NCBI GenBank assembly: GCA_963774765.1
Contig: CAVZGP010000013.1
Coordinates: 1-64,000, forward strand
Source: Sva-07 sp963774765
GTDB taxonomy: Bacteria > Actinomycetota > Acidimicrobiia > Acidimicrobiales > Ilumatobacteraceae
Reading direction: 5' to 3'
DNA length: 64,000 bases
Shown here: positions 55,667 to 64,000 of the stretch, piece after piece
How positions within the stretch are numbered: position 1 is the stretch's first letter
Layout: each line of letters opens with the position of its first letter
Program-made: the position numbers and the translations under genes
Notes under the pieces: generated by a model
Seen by the model: only the letters and a program-made list of their open reading frames with translations
What the model was told of the DNA's origin: nothing
Database searches by the model: none

Positions 55667-57704
55667 CGTCGAACTGATCGCGACCGTGGCCATGGGCGTG
55701 CTCGCCGCCCTGGTGTGCGGGTTCGCGGCGCGCCGTCTCGGCCTCCCGGTCATCGTCGGCTACCTCCTCGGTGGGGTGCTGGTCGGATCGTCGACTCCTG
55801 GATTCGCTGCAGATGAGCACGCAGCGGTGCAGCTCGGCGAGTTCGGTGTGATCTTCATGATGTTCGGCGTCGGCCTGCACTTCTCGCTGCGCGACCTGGC
55901 GCGCGTCAAGCACGTGGCCGTACCGGGTGCACTGCTGCAGATGGGGCTGTCGACGGCGCTCGGCTGGTTCGTCGCTCACGAACTGTGGGGCTGGTCGACC
56001 GGGGCGGCGCTCGTCCTCGGGCTGGCAATGTCGATCGCCAGCACCGTCGTGTTGCTGCGCGGCCTCGCCGATCGCGGCATGCTCAACACCTCTGGCGGCA
56101 CAACCGCCGTCGGCTGGCTGATCCTCGAGGACCTCGCGACCGTGGCGATCCTCGTGATCCTGCCTGCTGTCGTCGTCGAGCCCGGTTCCGCCAACGGCGG
56201 TTCGGACATCGTCGACATCGTTGCCGCACTCGCCAAGGCGGCGGTGTTCGTCGCCCTGGTCCTGGTGATCGGCGTTCGGCTCCTGCCGTGGGTGCTGGTG
56301 CGCGTCGCCCACACGAGGTCGCGCGAGCTGTTCCTGTTGGCGGTGTTCTCGCTCGCTGCGACCACCGCGTACGTCGCGTACGAACTGTTCGGGGTCTCGT
56401 TCGCGCTCGGGGCGTTCCTCGCGGGCATCGTCATGGGCGGAACGAGCGTCCAACACCAGATCGAGGCCGAAGTGCTCCCGTTCCGCGACCTGTTCGCGGT
56501 GCTGTTCTTCGTGTCGGTCGGCATGGCTGTCGACATCGGCGTGATCGTCGGTCACCTCGACGAGGTGTTCGTGCTCGCCGTCCTCGTCGTCGCAGGCAAG
56601 ACACTGATCACGCTCGGGCTGGCATTGCTCATGCCGCGGGCAGGACGCGAACTCGTCGTCGTCGCTGCCGGGCTCAGTCAGATCGGTGAATTCAGCTTCA
56701 TCGTCGGCCAGGCCGGTGTGAGCCTCGACCTGATCGATCGCGACCAGTACGCCATCATCCTGGCCGCGGCTGTGCTGTCGATCATGGTCAACCCGGTCAT
56801 GTTCGGCCTCATCCCTGCCACGGCGCGGGCCTTGCTGCGACTGCCGTATGTCGGCGTCAGGATGCGGGAGGCCGAGCCGGGACTCACCGACCACGACGGT
56901 TCGTTGCGCGATCACGTGGTGGTCGTCGGTTACGGGCGCGTCGGACATCAGACGGTCAGAGCACTGCGCGAGCTCGACACGCCGCTGCTGATCGTCGACC
57001 TGGCCGCGCCGAGCGTCGAGGAGGCCGAGGACGAGGGGCTCATGGCCTTGTTCGGCGATGCGTCGAACTCGACGATCCTGGACCACGCCGGATTGAACAG
57101 GGCCAAGGCCATGGTCGTGCTGCTGCCCAGCCAGACCGCCGCCGAACTCGTCGTGGCAGCAGCACATGACCTCGCTCCCGATCTCGCGATCATCGCCCGC
57201 GCCGGCACGCTCGAGGGAGTGCGCCGCCTGCACGAACTCGGCGCTCGCCACGTGATCAACCCAGAGCTGGAAGGAGGGCTCGAGATCGTGCGCCACACCT
57301 TGTTCGAACTGGAGTACCCGATGGGACGCCTGCAGCCGTACGTCGACGCCGTTCGGCGCGAGGCGTATGAAGGTCACTTCGACGGCAACACCCCGGAGTC
57401 GGCACGAGCCCTCGACCAGTTGATCACCGCGGTGCGCGGCGTCGACATCACCTGGCATCCGATGGCCGGCGGGAGCCCGCTCGCCGGATCGACCCTCGGC
57501 GCCAGTCAACTCAGACGCGTCACCGGAGCGTCCGTTGTGGCAATCCTGCAGCACGGTCACGTCGTCGCCAATCCGCCGCCCGACAGCATGCTCGACGACG
57601 GGGCGATGCTCGGACTGATCGGCACCGCCGAGGAGGTCAACGCCGCCGAAGCCCTGCTCGCTGCCCCGATCGCAGAGCCTGTTGACCCGGAGGTCACCAC
57701 CTGA
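55656..57704 (+). CDS. CPA2-family monovalent cation:proton antiporter with RCK domains (KefB-like)
   Basis: A 682-residue transporter. The N-terminal ~390 residues are the Na+/H+ exchanger-type membrane domain ('LGLPVIVGYLLGGVLVG', 'LSTALGWFVAHELWGW', 'SQIGEFSFIVGQAGVSL'). A TrkA-N Rossmann domain follows ('HVVVVGYGRVGHQTVRALREL', GxGxxG), and a TrkA-C domain at the C-terminus ('RRVTGASVVAILQHG'). This is the KefB/YbaL/CpaA-like layout, exporting K+ or Na+ against protons, gated by nucleotide binding. In a genome with DisA, its RCK-C domain is a reasonable c-di-AMP candidate (inference). Confidence 0.92.
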   Translation: MEHDVELIATVAMGVLAALVCGFAARRLGLPVIVGYLLGGVLVGSSTPGFAADEHAAVQLGEFGVIFMMFGVGLHFSLRDLARVKHVAVPGALLQMGLSTALGWFVAHELWGWSTGAALVLGLAMSIASTVVLLRGLADRGMLNTSGGTTAVGWLILEDLATVAILVILPAVVVEPGSANGGSDIVDIVAALAKAAVFVALVLVIGVRLLPWVLVRVAHTRSRELFLLAVFSLAATTAYVAYELFGVSFALGAFLAGIVMGGTSVQHQIEAEVLPFRDLFAVLFFVSVGMAVDIGVIVGHLDEVFVLAVLVVAGKTLITLGLALLMPRAGRELVVVAAGLSQIGEFSFIVGQAGVSLDLIDRDQYAIILAAAVLSIMVNPVMFGLIPATARALLRLPYVGVRMREAEPGLTDHDGSLRDHVVVVGYGRVGHQTVRALRELDTPLLIVDLAAPSVEEAEDEGLMALFGDASNSTILDHAGLNRAKAMVVLLPSQTAAELVVAAAHDLAPDLAIIARAGTLEGVRRLHELGARHVINPELEGGLEIVRHTLFELEYPMGRLQPYVDAVRREAYEGHFDGNTPESARALDQLITAVRGVDITWHPMAGGSPLAGSTLGASQLRRVTGASVVAILQHGHVVANPPPDSMLDDGAMLGLIGTAEEVNAAEALLAAPIAEPVDPEVTT

Positions 57705-57800
57705 CGGCAGAGGTCGAGGCCAACGACCGCGGCCGTGGCGGGTCGAACACCGGTCGATGGCGCCGTCGAATCGACGTCGGGCAACTAGCCTCGGACGATC

Positions 57801-59645
57801 GTGAACGAGCGAACACCATTTCGAGGCGACGTCGGCATGCGCCGCGTCATCAGCCGGGCCGCTCTCGCCGTGCTCGGAACCCTCTGTCTCGTCGGCGGGC
57901 TGTTCGGCGGCACCGCGCTCGCCGAGAACTCGCTGGTGTCCTCCGACCCGGCGGACGGCTCCACCCTCGCTCAGTCTCCCGAGGCGATCTCGTTCACGTT
58001 CAGCGAGGAGCTCGGCGAGGTCAACACGATCACACTGACGTGCACCGACCTGTACACCGTCGGCCCGCGTGAGGTCAGCGACGACCGCCTCACCATGACC
58101 GCCGAGGTCATCGATGCGCTTCCGAAGGGCGCGTGCGTCGCCTCGTACGTGGTGAGCGATTCGGAGGGTTCGCCCAACGGACAGGGCAACATCACCTTCA
58201 CGGTCGAGAACGCTCCGGCCACGGTCGAGACCACGCCGACATCCGAGCCGACGACGGGCGACACCGTCCCCGCGGGCGAGGCGTCGACCAGCACGTCGAG
58301 CACGGCAGACGTGGCGAACCTGTCCGATGTCGACTCGGGCCAGGGTCCGCTCTGGCTGGGTCGGCTCCTCTCGGTGTTCGGCGTCGCCGTGCTCCTCGGT
58401 TCACTCGTCCTGATCGCGGCAGCGTGGCCGGAGGGCGTCGAGTACCTCGTCACGGTCCGTTTCATCCGCGCCACCTGGATCGTGGCGTTCGTCGGCACCT
58501 TGCTCTATGTTGCCGCTGCGACCGCCGCGGTGACCGGCGGTGGCCTCGGTAGCGGCTTCAACCCGACGAACTGGATCGACCTTTTCGACGCCGGCATCCC
58601 GGGAATCGCTGCGATCGCACGCCTCGTGCTGGTCATCGCATCCGCGTGGGTCGCCTTCCGCCCCGATCGGGTGATCGACCCGGTCACGCAGATGGCGGCG
58701 CTCGGGATTCCGGCTCTGGCGGTCGTCACCATCGGGTTCAGCCGAACGAACATGGATCTCCCGGTCCTCGGCGTGCCGTTGTCGATCATCCATGCGCTCG
58801 CGATGTCGGTCTGGCTCGGTGGCGTCGTGCTGCTCGCGCGCGTCGTCCTGGCGGGACCGGGCGAGGAGGACCTCGTACACGCCGTGCGCGGTTTCGGGCG
58901 GTTGTCCAACCTCGCCATCGGTACCACGATCGCCACAGGCATCGTCCAGATGATCCTGTTGGACGGCGGCGATCTGTTCGGTACCGCCCACGGTCGTGTG
59001 ATCCTGCTGAAGACGGTGGTGGTCGCGGTGATGATCTTCGTGGCGGTGTCGGCGCGCCAGTTCGTCAACCAGCGGCTCGCGCGCGCCAACGAGATGACGG
59101 TGCCGATGGCCGATCGCCTCCGTCGCGCCTTCGGTGTCGAGGCTGCCGCCGGCGTGATCGTGTTGGCAATGAGCGCTTGGTTGCTGTCGCTGACCCCGGC
59201 CAACGTGTCGACGGGGCCGGACATCGCCTACGCGATCACGATGGAGGTCGACGCACCCGAGGCCGAACTCGTTGTCACGGTCCGGCTCACGAATGATCGG
59301 GTGGGGTTGTCGGGGATGTCGGTCGAGGTCGACGAGCCCGACGAGGGTCTGTCAGGGCTCGAAGTGGTGTTCACCGCGCCGGCGAACGACACGATCGGCA
59401 CGATCACCCAGCCCGTCCCGCTCACCGGTGCCGGCGTGGCCGTGCTGCCGGCGGGGGAGCAGGGGCTGCCGCTGACGGTGGCAGGCGACTGGACGATGGA
59501 GGTCAATGCAGTGACCCCCACGGGTGTGTTCACGAGCCCGCCCCAAGGTTTCACGATCCTCAATGCCGACGGCACCGAGGCGGTCAGCGAGCTGACGGTC
59601 CCCCCGGCGGTCAACGTGACGATCCCGCCGATCAGCCAGCCCTGA
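57801..59645 (+). CDS. CopC-CopD fusion protein
   Basis: A 614-residue protein with a signal peptide ending near 'GTALA'. Residues ~40-135 form a CopC-like beta domain ('SLVSSDPADGSTLAQSPEAISFTFSEEL', about residues 44-71). A Ser/Thr-rich linker (~140-170) and a CopD-type eight-helix membrane domain follow ('HALAMSVWLGGVVLLARVVL', with the family His), and a C-terminal YtkA-like domain ('ELVVTVRLTNDRVGLSGM'). CopC proteins bind copper through an N-terminal His and an inner His; here the mature start is 'AENSLV' and the inner motif is 'NGQGNITF', so both His are missing. Copper binding by this domain is doubtful. Confidence 0.88.
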   Translation: MNERTPFRGDVGMRRVISRAALAVLGTLCLVGGLFGGTALAENSLVSSDPADGSTLAQSPEAISFTFSEELGEVNTITLTCTDLYTVGPREVSDDRLTMTAEVIDALPKGACVASYVVSDSEGSPNGQGNITFTVENAPATVETTPTSEPTTGDTVPAGEASTSTSSTADVANLSDVDSGQGPLWLGRLLSVFGVAVLLGSLVLIAAAWPEGVEYLVTVRFIRATWIVAFVGTLLYVAAATAAVTGGGLGSGFNPTNWIDLFDAGIPGIAAIARLVLVIASAWVAFRPDRVIDPVTQMAALGIPALAVVTIGFSRTNMDLPVLGVPLSIIHALAMSVWLGGVVLLARVVLAGPGEEDLVHAVRGFGRLSNLAIGTTIATGIVQMILLDGGDLFGTAHGRVILLKTVVVAVMIFVAVSARQFVNQRLARANEMTVPMADRLRRAFGVEAAAGVIVLAMSAWLLSLTPANVSTGPDIAYAITMEVDAPEAELVVTVRLTNDRVGLSGMSVEVDEPDEGLSGLEVVFTAPANDTIGTITQPVPLTGAGVAVLPAGEQGLPLTVAGDWTMEVNAVTPTGVFTSPPQGFTILNADGTEAVSELTVPPAVNVTIPPISQP

Positions 59646-59672
59646 CCGCGCCGGACGGGTGGCCGGGTCGGA

Positions 59673-60782
59673 TCAAGGTCGCCCGACGAAGTCGTTGAAC
59701 GACACGGGTTCGGCCACGTCGAGTTGATCGTAGGTGCACGACTCCGGGGCGCGATCGGGTCGCCAACGCAGGAATCCGACGCCGTGGCGGAACCGTCGGC
59801 CCTCGAGTTGACCGAACGACACCTCGGCGACGAGGCCCATGCGGATCGGCACGAACGACAGGTCCTTTCCGGCGTTCCAGCGGCTGCCACCACTGGTCGC
59901 CGTGCCGGAGGTGTCACCGTCCCATTCCGCCCACTGGCGCCACGGGTGCCCGTCGAGCGCGTCGTGGGTGCGCGTTTCGAGTTCGGCGAGCAATTCGGTG
60001 CGCCGCTTCGCCGAGAACGACGCGGCGACACCGACGGAGTGCATCTCGCCGTCGGCGTCGAACAGCCCGAGCAACAACGAGCCGACACCGTTGCCGTCCT
60101 TGTGGATCCGGTAGCCGGCGACCGCGCAGTCGGCGGTGCGTTGGTGCTTGACCTTGACCAGTGCCCGCTTGCCTGGCTGGTACGTGCCGGCGAGCGGCTT
60201 GGCGATGATGCCGTCGAGGCCGGCGCCTTCGAAGCGATGGAACCAGTCGTCGGCGATGGCGCGATCGGTGGTAGCGGGCGTCACGTGCACCGCGTCATTC
60301 TCGGTGATCGCGTCGACGAGGGCGATCCTGCGGTCGGCCATCGGTTCGTCGAGCAACGACACGTCGCCCGTCGCGAGGAGATCGAACGCGACGAAGGCGG
60401 CGGGCGTCTCGGCTGCCAAGCGGTTGATCCGCGACTCGGCGGGGTGGATCCGCTGCAGGAGCGCGTCGAAGTCGAGCCCGTTGCCGGCGCGGTCGGCAAC
60501 GACGATCTCGCCGTCGACGACACAGCGATCGGGGAGCGCGGCGCTCAACGGCCCGAGCAGTTCAGGGAAGTAGCGGCCGAGCGGTCGGAGCTTGCGCGAG
60601 ATCAGTTCGAGTCGGTCGGCATCACGAAACACGATGCATCGAAAGCCGTCCCATTTCGGCTCGTAGAGCCAGTCGTCGCCATCCGGGATCGATCTCGCGA
60701 GCTTCGCCAGCATCGGCTCGATCGGCGGCTGGATCGGCACTCGCAGTGCTGCTTCGGGCGAGGGCGGGGACACGTCTGCCAT
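59673..60782 (-). CDS. ATP-dependent DNA ligase (LigC/LigD ligase-type)
   Basis: A 369-residue ligase. The lysine nucleophile is K43 in 'YEPKWDGFRCIV' (motif I), followed by 'LISRKLRPLGRYFPEL', motif III 'VVDGEIVVAD', motif IV 'DGIIAKPL' and motif V 'ALVKVKHQR'. An OB domain follows ('GSLLLGLFDADGEMHSVGVAASF'). No polymerase or nuclease domain is attached, as in mycobacterial LigC. It seals nicks in repair, often with Ku; no ku gene is in the window. It is convergent with the CopC-CopD gene. Confidence 0.93.
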   Translation of the reverse strand: MADVSPPSPEAALRVPIQPPIEPMLAKLARSIPDGDDWLYEPKWDGFRCIVFRDADRLELISRKLRPLGRYFPELLGPLSAALPDRCVVDGEIVVADRAGNGLDFDALLQRIHPAESRINRLAAETPAAFVAFDLLATGDVSLLDEPMADRRIALVDAITENDAVHVTPATTDRAIADDWFHRFEGAGLDGIIAKPLAGTYQPGKRALVKVKHQRTADCAVAGYRIHKDGNGVGSLLLGLFDADGEMHSVGVAASFSAKRRTELLAELETRTHDALDGHPWRQWAEWDGDTSGTATSGGSRWNAGKDLSFVPIRMGLVAEVSFGQLEGRRFRHGVGFLRWRPDRAPESCTYDQLDVAEPVSFNDFVGRP

Positions 60783-60837
60783 CAGCGCATTCTGGTCGAT
60801 CTACCGGGAGCCGCCGACAGCCAGTAACTTGCGAGGC

Positions 60838-62391
60838 GTGACGAACCCCATGCAGGAGAAGCTCGCCGACCTCGCCGAACGACGCGAGATGGCCATTCAC
60901 GCCGGTTCGCAACGTTCGGTCGACCGCCAGCACGAGAAGGGCAAGATGCTCGCTCGCGAGCGACTCGAGTACTTCCTCGACGACGGCTCGTTCCACGAGC
61001 TCGACATGTTGGCGCGCCACCGCGCACAGGGCGCCGGGCTCGAGGATCGCCCGTACACCGACGGCGTGATCACCGGGTGGGGCACCGTCGACGGTCGCAA
61101 GGTGTTCGTGTTCTCCCAGGACTTCACGGTGTTCGGCGGCGCGCTCGGCGAGGTGTTCGCCGAGAAGATCCACAAGATGATGGACCTCGCGCTCAAGGTG
61201 GGTGCCCCGGTCGTGGGCCTCAACGACGGCGCCGGCGCCCGCATCCAGGAGGGCGTGGTCAGCCTCGCCAGCTACGGCGGCATCTTCCATCGAAACGTGC
61301 TGTCGTCCGGCGTGGTGCCGCAGATCTCGGTCATCCTCGGCCCGTGCGCCGGCGGCGCTGTGTACAGCCCGGCCATGACCGACTTCATCTTCATGGTGCG
61401 CGAGTCGAGCCACATGTTCATCACCGGCCCGGACGTGGTGAAGACCGTCACCGGCGAAGACGTCACGTTGGAGGAACTCGGCGGCGCGATGAGTCACGCC
61501 ACCAAGTCGGGCGTCGCCTCGTTCGTGTCTGCCGACGAGAAGTCGTGCCTCGACGACGTGCGTTTCCTGCTGTCGTTCCTGCCGTCGAACAACCTCGAGG
61601 AGCCGCCGATCGAGGATCTCGGCGACGACCCCGACCGGCTGTGCCCCGAACTGCGCGACCTCCTGCCGGCCAGCCCCAACCTGCCCTACGACATGACCGA
61701 GGTGATCCGCCACGTCGTCGACGACGGTGAGTTCTTCGAGTACTTCCCACACTGGGCGAAGTCGATCGTGTGCGGGTTCTCGCGCATCGACGGCATGCCC
61801 GTCGGGATCGTCGGCAACCAGCCCAAGGTGCTCGCCGGTGTGCTCGACATCGAGTCGTCGGAGAAGGCCGCGCGGTTCGTGCGCACGTGCGATTCGTTCA
61901 ACATCCCGCTGATCACCTTCGTCGACGTGCCCGGCTTCCTACCCGGCGTCGACCAGGAGTACGGCGGCATCATCCGCCACGGCGCCAAGCTGCTGTACGC
62001 GTACTGCGAGTCGACGGTGCCGCGCATCCAGGTGATCACCCGCAAGGCCTACGGCGGCGCATACGTCGTGATGAACTCGAAGTCGATCGGCGCCGACCTC
62101 GCCTTTGCCTGGCCGACGGCGGAGCTCGCCGTGATGGGTCCGCAGGGCGCCGTCGAGATCGTGTACCGACGCGAGCTGCAGCAGGCCGCAGATCCGGTCG
62201 CACGACGCGCCGAGCTGGTGCAGGAGTACACCGACAAGTACGCCTCGCCGTATGCCGCCGCCGAGCGCGGGTACATCGACGACGTGATCGACCCGGCCGA
62301 AACCCGCCAGAAGCTGGTCGCCGGACTGCGGATGCTCGCCACCAAGCGTGAGGAGCTGCCGCGCCGCAAGCACGGCAACGTCCCGCTGTGA
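60838..62391 (+). CDS. pccB: Acyl-CoA carboxylase beta (carboxyltransferase) subunit
   Basis: A 517-residue carboxyltransferase of the PccB/AccD5 type. 'DFTVFGGALGEVFAEKIHKMMD', 'GGAVYSPAMTDFIFMV', 'PGFLPGVDQEYGGIIRHGAKLL' and 'AYGGAYVVMNSKSIGADLAFAWP' mark both crotonase-fold halves. The likely substrate is propionyl- or acetyl-CoA. The GTG at 60838 (VTNPMQEK) is preferred; a TTG nine bases upstream is possible. The biotin-carboxylase subunit is not in the window. An epsilon-like subunit gene lies 0.9 kb downstream. Confidence 0.93.
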   Translation: MTNPMQEKLADLAERREMAIHAGSQRSVDRQHEKGKMLARERLEYFLDDGSFHELDMLARHRAQGAGLEDRPYTDGVITGWGTVDGRKVFVFSQDFTVFGGALGEVFAEKIHKMMDLALKVGAPVVGLNDGAGARIQEGVVSLASYGGIFHRNVLSSGVVPQISVILGPCAGGAVYSPAMTDFIFMVRESSHMFITGPDVVKTVTGEDVTLEELGGAMSHATKSGVASFVSADEKSCLDDVRFLLSFLPSNNLEEPPIEDLGDDPDRLCPELRDLLPASPNLPYDMTEVIRHVVDDGEFFEYFPHWAKSIVCGFSRIDGMPVGIVGNQPKVLAGVLDIESSEKAARFVRTCDSFNIPLITFVDVPGFLPGVDQEYGGIIRHGAKLLYAYCESTVPRIQVITRKAYGGAYVVMNSKSIGADLAFAWPTAELAVMGPQGAVEIVYRRELQQAADPVARRAELVQEYTDKYASPYAAAERGYIDDVIDPAETRQKLVAGLRMLATKREELPRRKHGNVPL

Positions 62392-62407
62392 CGCTGAGCG
62401 CCACCCG

Positions 62408-63275
62408 ATGACCGAGCGCCCGATCGTGCCGGGACAACCGCCGATCGCCGGCGCGTCACCACCGCCGCCGCCACCACCTCCGCCGCCACCACCGCCGGGG
62501 CCTGGCGCTGCGCCACCGTCCGGCTCGACGCCGCCTCCGCTGCAACCGTCGCCCAGATCCGCTTCGGCGTCGGCACCGCCGCCCCCGCCCCCACCACCGG
62601 CCGCGCCTCCTCCACCGCCACCCGCAGCGTCACCGACCTCCATACCTCCGGGCGGCCCGACGTCGGCGGCGACCGATGGCGATCTCGCGGCGCTGCTGTC
62701 ACAGATCACCGACGACGACGCGGCCATCGTTCCCACCGTCGGTGCCGCGGTCGACGAAACCGACCGACGTGGAACGGCCCGAGAAGGTCGAGGTCGCCGA
62801 CATCGAGTCCGAGGGCGGCATCGACTTCGACCCCGACCTGGCGTCGTTCGGTGCCCGCTTCGGTGCGTTGGTGATCGACACGATCGTCGTCGTGTTGTGC
62901 TTGGTGCCCGGCATCGCGCTCGTCGTCGTGGGATCGACACCGCTGGTCATCATCGGACTGTTGGTGATGTTGGCGGGCTTCGCTGGTGCAACGGTGCTGT
63001 ACAGCCGGGCGGTGTCCGCGGCAGGACAATGGCTCGGCAACCGCATCACGAGCACCAAGGTCGTCGACGCCCGCAACGGGCGCACGATCGACACCGGCGA
63101 AGCCGGGCTGCGTTTCGTGCTGAAGTACCTCGTGTCGATGATCTTCTTCATCGGATTTCTGGTCGCGCTCGGCAACTCACAGCGTCAGACGTTCCACGAC
63201 AAGACTGCCGGCACCGTCGTCACCAGGCCGAAGCGCGCCTCATGGTCGATCGAGGACGAGGTCACCGATGGCTGA
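62408..63275 (+). CDS. Proline-rich RDD-family membrane protein, one apparent frameshift
   Basis: About 288 residues if one base near 62,771 is removed. The N-terminal third is proline-rich with long Pro runs ('MTERPIVPGQPPIAGAS' then Pro tracts), then Asp/Glu-rich. After the frame switch comes an RDD membrane domain: 'FGARFGALVIDTIVVVLCLVPG', 'LVMLAGFAGATVLYSRAV', 'GQWLGNRITSTKVVDARNG', 'FVLKYLVSMIFFIGFLVAL', with the conserved Arg, Asp and Asp. The extra C in 'GACCGAC' can explain the switch as an error. The stop overlaps the next gene's ATG (ATGGCTGA). Confidence 0.75.
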
Positions 63276-63513
63276 GGCGCCTATCGTGGCAGCCATGTCC
63301 GAGACGAGCGTGCCCGCCTCCACGAAACTCGTCGACGTCACGCCGGCCCCGACCGACGAGGAAGTCGTCGCGATCATGGCAGGCGTCGAAGCACTCTGGC
63401 CGAAGCCGGCGATCGGCGTTGCCGGCACATCGGCTCGCACGACGACGTGGCGGTTCAGCGGTCGCTGGTGGTCGCGTCCCGTTCCCGCACGCCGCGACCG
63501 CCCCTTCCGCTGA
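63268..63513 (+). CDS. Acyl-CoA carboxylase epsilon-subunit-like protein
   Basis: An 81-residue protein with a variable N-terminus, 'TPAPTDEEVVAIMAGVEALW' (helix), and 'TTWRFSGRWWSRPVPARRDRP', matching the actinobacterial AccE/PccE pattern of a helix followed by a Trp-Arg-x-Ser-Gly-Arg-Trp-Trp tail. The epsilon subunit stabilises or activates the carboxyltransferase core. The ATG at 63268 overlaps the RDD gene stop; a Met ten codons in (63298) is also possible. Position downstream of pccB supports the call. Confidence 0.65.
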   Translation: MAEAPIVAAMSETSVPASTKLVDVTPAPTDEEVVAIMAGVEALWPKPAIGVAGTSARTTTWRFSGRWWSRPVPARRDRPFR

Positions 63514-63560
63514 ACGGGGCATCGCCGGTCGGGTGTGCAGCGACGTGGCACACTCTGCCC

Positions 63561-64000
63561 ATGGGAATGCCTCCTCCTCCGCCGCCGCCTGGACAGGGTT
63601 CGACGCCTCCCCGTGCTTGCACCGTCGACCCCCGAACCGCCCGGATTCGGGGCACCCCCGCCTCCGCCACCACCCGGTGCTGTGGGCGTTGCTCCCGGCT
63701 ATCCGCCCTACGGTTACGCGGCTGCGCCCATCGGCGGTGAGCGCGCTGGATTTGGCATCCGCCTCGGCGCCTATCTCCTCGACGGGCTGCTGTACGGGTT
63801 GTTGATGGCGGTCTTCTTCATCCCCGGTGGCATCCTGATCGGCGCGTCGTTCTCGGACTGCGTGACGATCGACGACGAGATCTACTGCCCGGACGGGTCG
63901 CCGGATGCCGGCATGATCGCGGGTGGCATCGCCCTGATGGTCGTGGGATTCCTCCTGGTGGCGTTCATCTACCTGCGCGCGCTTGGCAAGACGGGCCAGC
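63561..64000 (+). CDS. Second proline-rich RDD-family protein, partial, one apparent frameshift
   Basis: It begins MGMPPPPPPPGQGSTPP. One base too many in the C run at 63,607-63,610 breaks the frame; removing it gives 'VLAPSTPEPPGFGAPPPPPPPGAV' (residues ~18-41) and then the RDD domain 'GFGIRLGAYLLDGLLYGLLMAVFF' with a Cys-containing loop ('SFSDCVTIDDEIYCPDGSP'). The gene continues past the window end. It parallels the Pro-rich RDD gene 1.1 kb upstream, so the two may be a tandem duplication. Confidence 0.7.

Noticed and set aside
55578..57560. 660-codon open frame on the reverse strand
   Set aside because: It lies opposite the CPA2 antiporter, with low-complexity Asp/Glu/His/Arg content and no recognisable domain; a shadow frame.

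Overview
This window is high-GC DNA, dense in ATG/GTG starts and in 4-base start/stop overlaps. Its gene content is actinobacterial: a DUF4244-type Flp pilin with tad genes, an LppM-like lipoprotein, ClpC, DisA, an acyl-CoA carboxylase beta/epsilon pair, and a relative of the mycothiol-dependent nitroreductase. A deep-branching, non-mycelial lineage such as Acidimicrobiia (Ilumatobacter-like) fits, but that placement is inference. Several frames are broken by single-base changes. At least two of these (topA and the last RDD gene) sit in short C runs and look like sequencing or assembly errors. The clusters at 6-9.5 kb and 10.3-14.5 kb may be real decay.

Layout. 1-9.96 kb: two SulP anion transporters around a small SHOCT protein, a metallo-beta-lactamase-fold hydrolase, two membrane proteins (one DUF389), a disrupted LuxR/MalT-type regulator coupled to a disrupted AI-2E transporter, and a small four-helix membrane protein. 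10-16.3 kb: a probable integrative mobilizable element with a MobF relaxase-helicase (frame-broken), an excisionase-like helix-turn-helix protein and a tyrosine integrase, lying against the 3' end of a selenocysteine tRNA (selC). 16.5-20.4 kb: a compact tad/Flp pilus operon. 20.4-21.5 kb: a STAS protein, an internally deleted photolyase remnant and a DUF952 protein. 21.6-27.1 kb: an ammonium transporter, an OB-fold protein, and a KimA-like K+ transporter with two TrkA-type subunits. amt and the kimA-like gene share a similar ~95-nt 5' leader that folds the same way with compensating base changes. I do not recognise it as a known class, and it is one of the two best novel signals here.

27.5-35.5 kb: rsgA, topA, an FTR1 iron permease with a cupredoxin lipoprotein behind an IdeR/DtxR-like box, then a sulfide:quinone oxidoreductase / DsrC-TusE / DsrE sulfur cluster. 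35.6-44.4 kb: tmk, holB, clpC, an LppM-like lipoprotein, a thioredoxin-fold oxidoreductase, radA and disA (c-di-AMP synthase). 44.5-51.2 kb: acyl-CoA metabolism (SDR, two thiolases, crotonyl-CoA carboxylase/reductase) with a GH18 protein and a HAD phosphatase. 51.3-51.5 kb: a near-consensus sigma-70 promoter followed by ~170 nt of strongly folded, non-coding DNA ending in a terminator-like hairpin, which is the second best novel signal. 51.5-64 kb: recR, dnaX, small secreted proteins, a CPA2 cation/proton antiporter, a CopC-CopD fusion, a LigC/LigD-type DNA ligase, and an acyl-CoA carboxylase beta subunit with an epsilon-like subunit, interleaved with two proline-rich RDD proteins.

How they fit together. 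DisA makes c-di-AMP, and KimA/TrkA-type K+ uptake is a classic c-di-AMP target, so K+ and ammonium uptake here may share one RNA-level control plus nucleotide control (inference). Ccr, acetyl-CoA acetyltransferase and a PccB-type carboxylase point to ethylmalonyl-CoA-type or propionyl-CoA carbon handling. Several families of short dispersed palindromes lie at gene ends.
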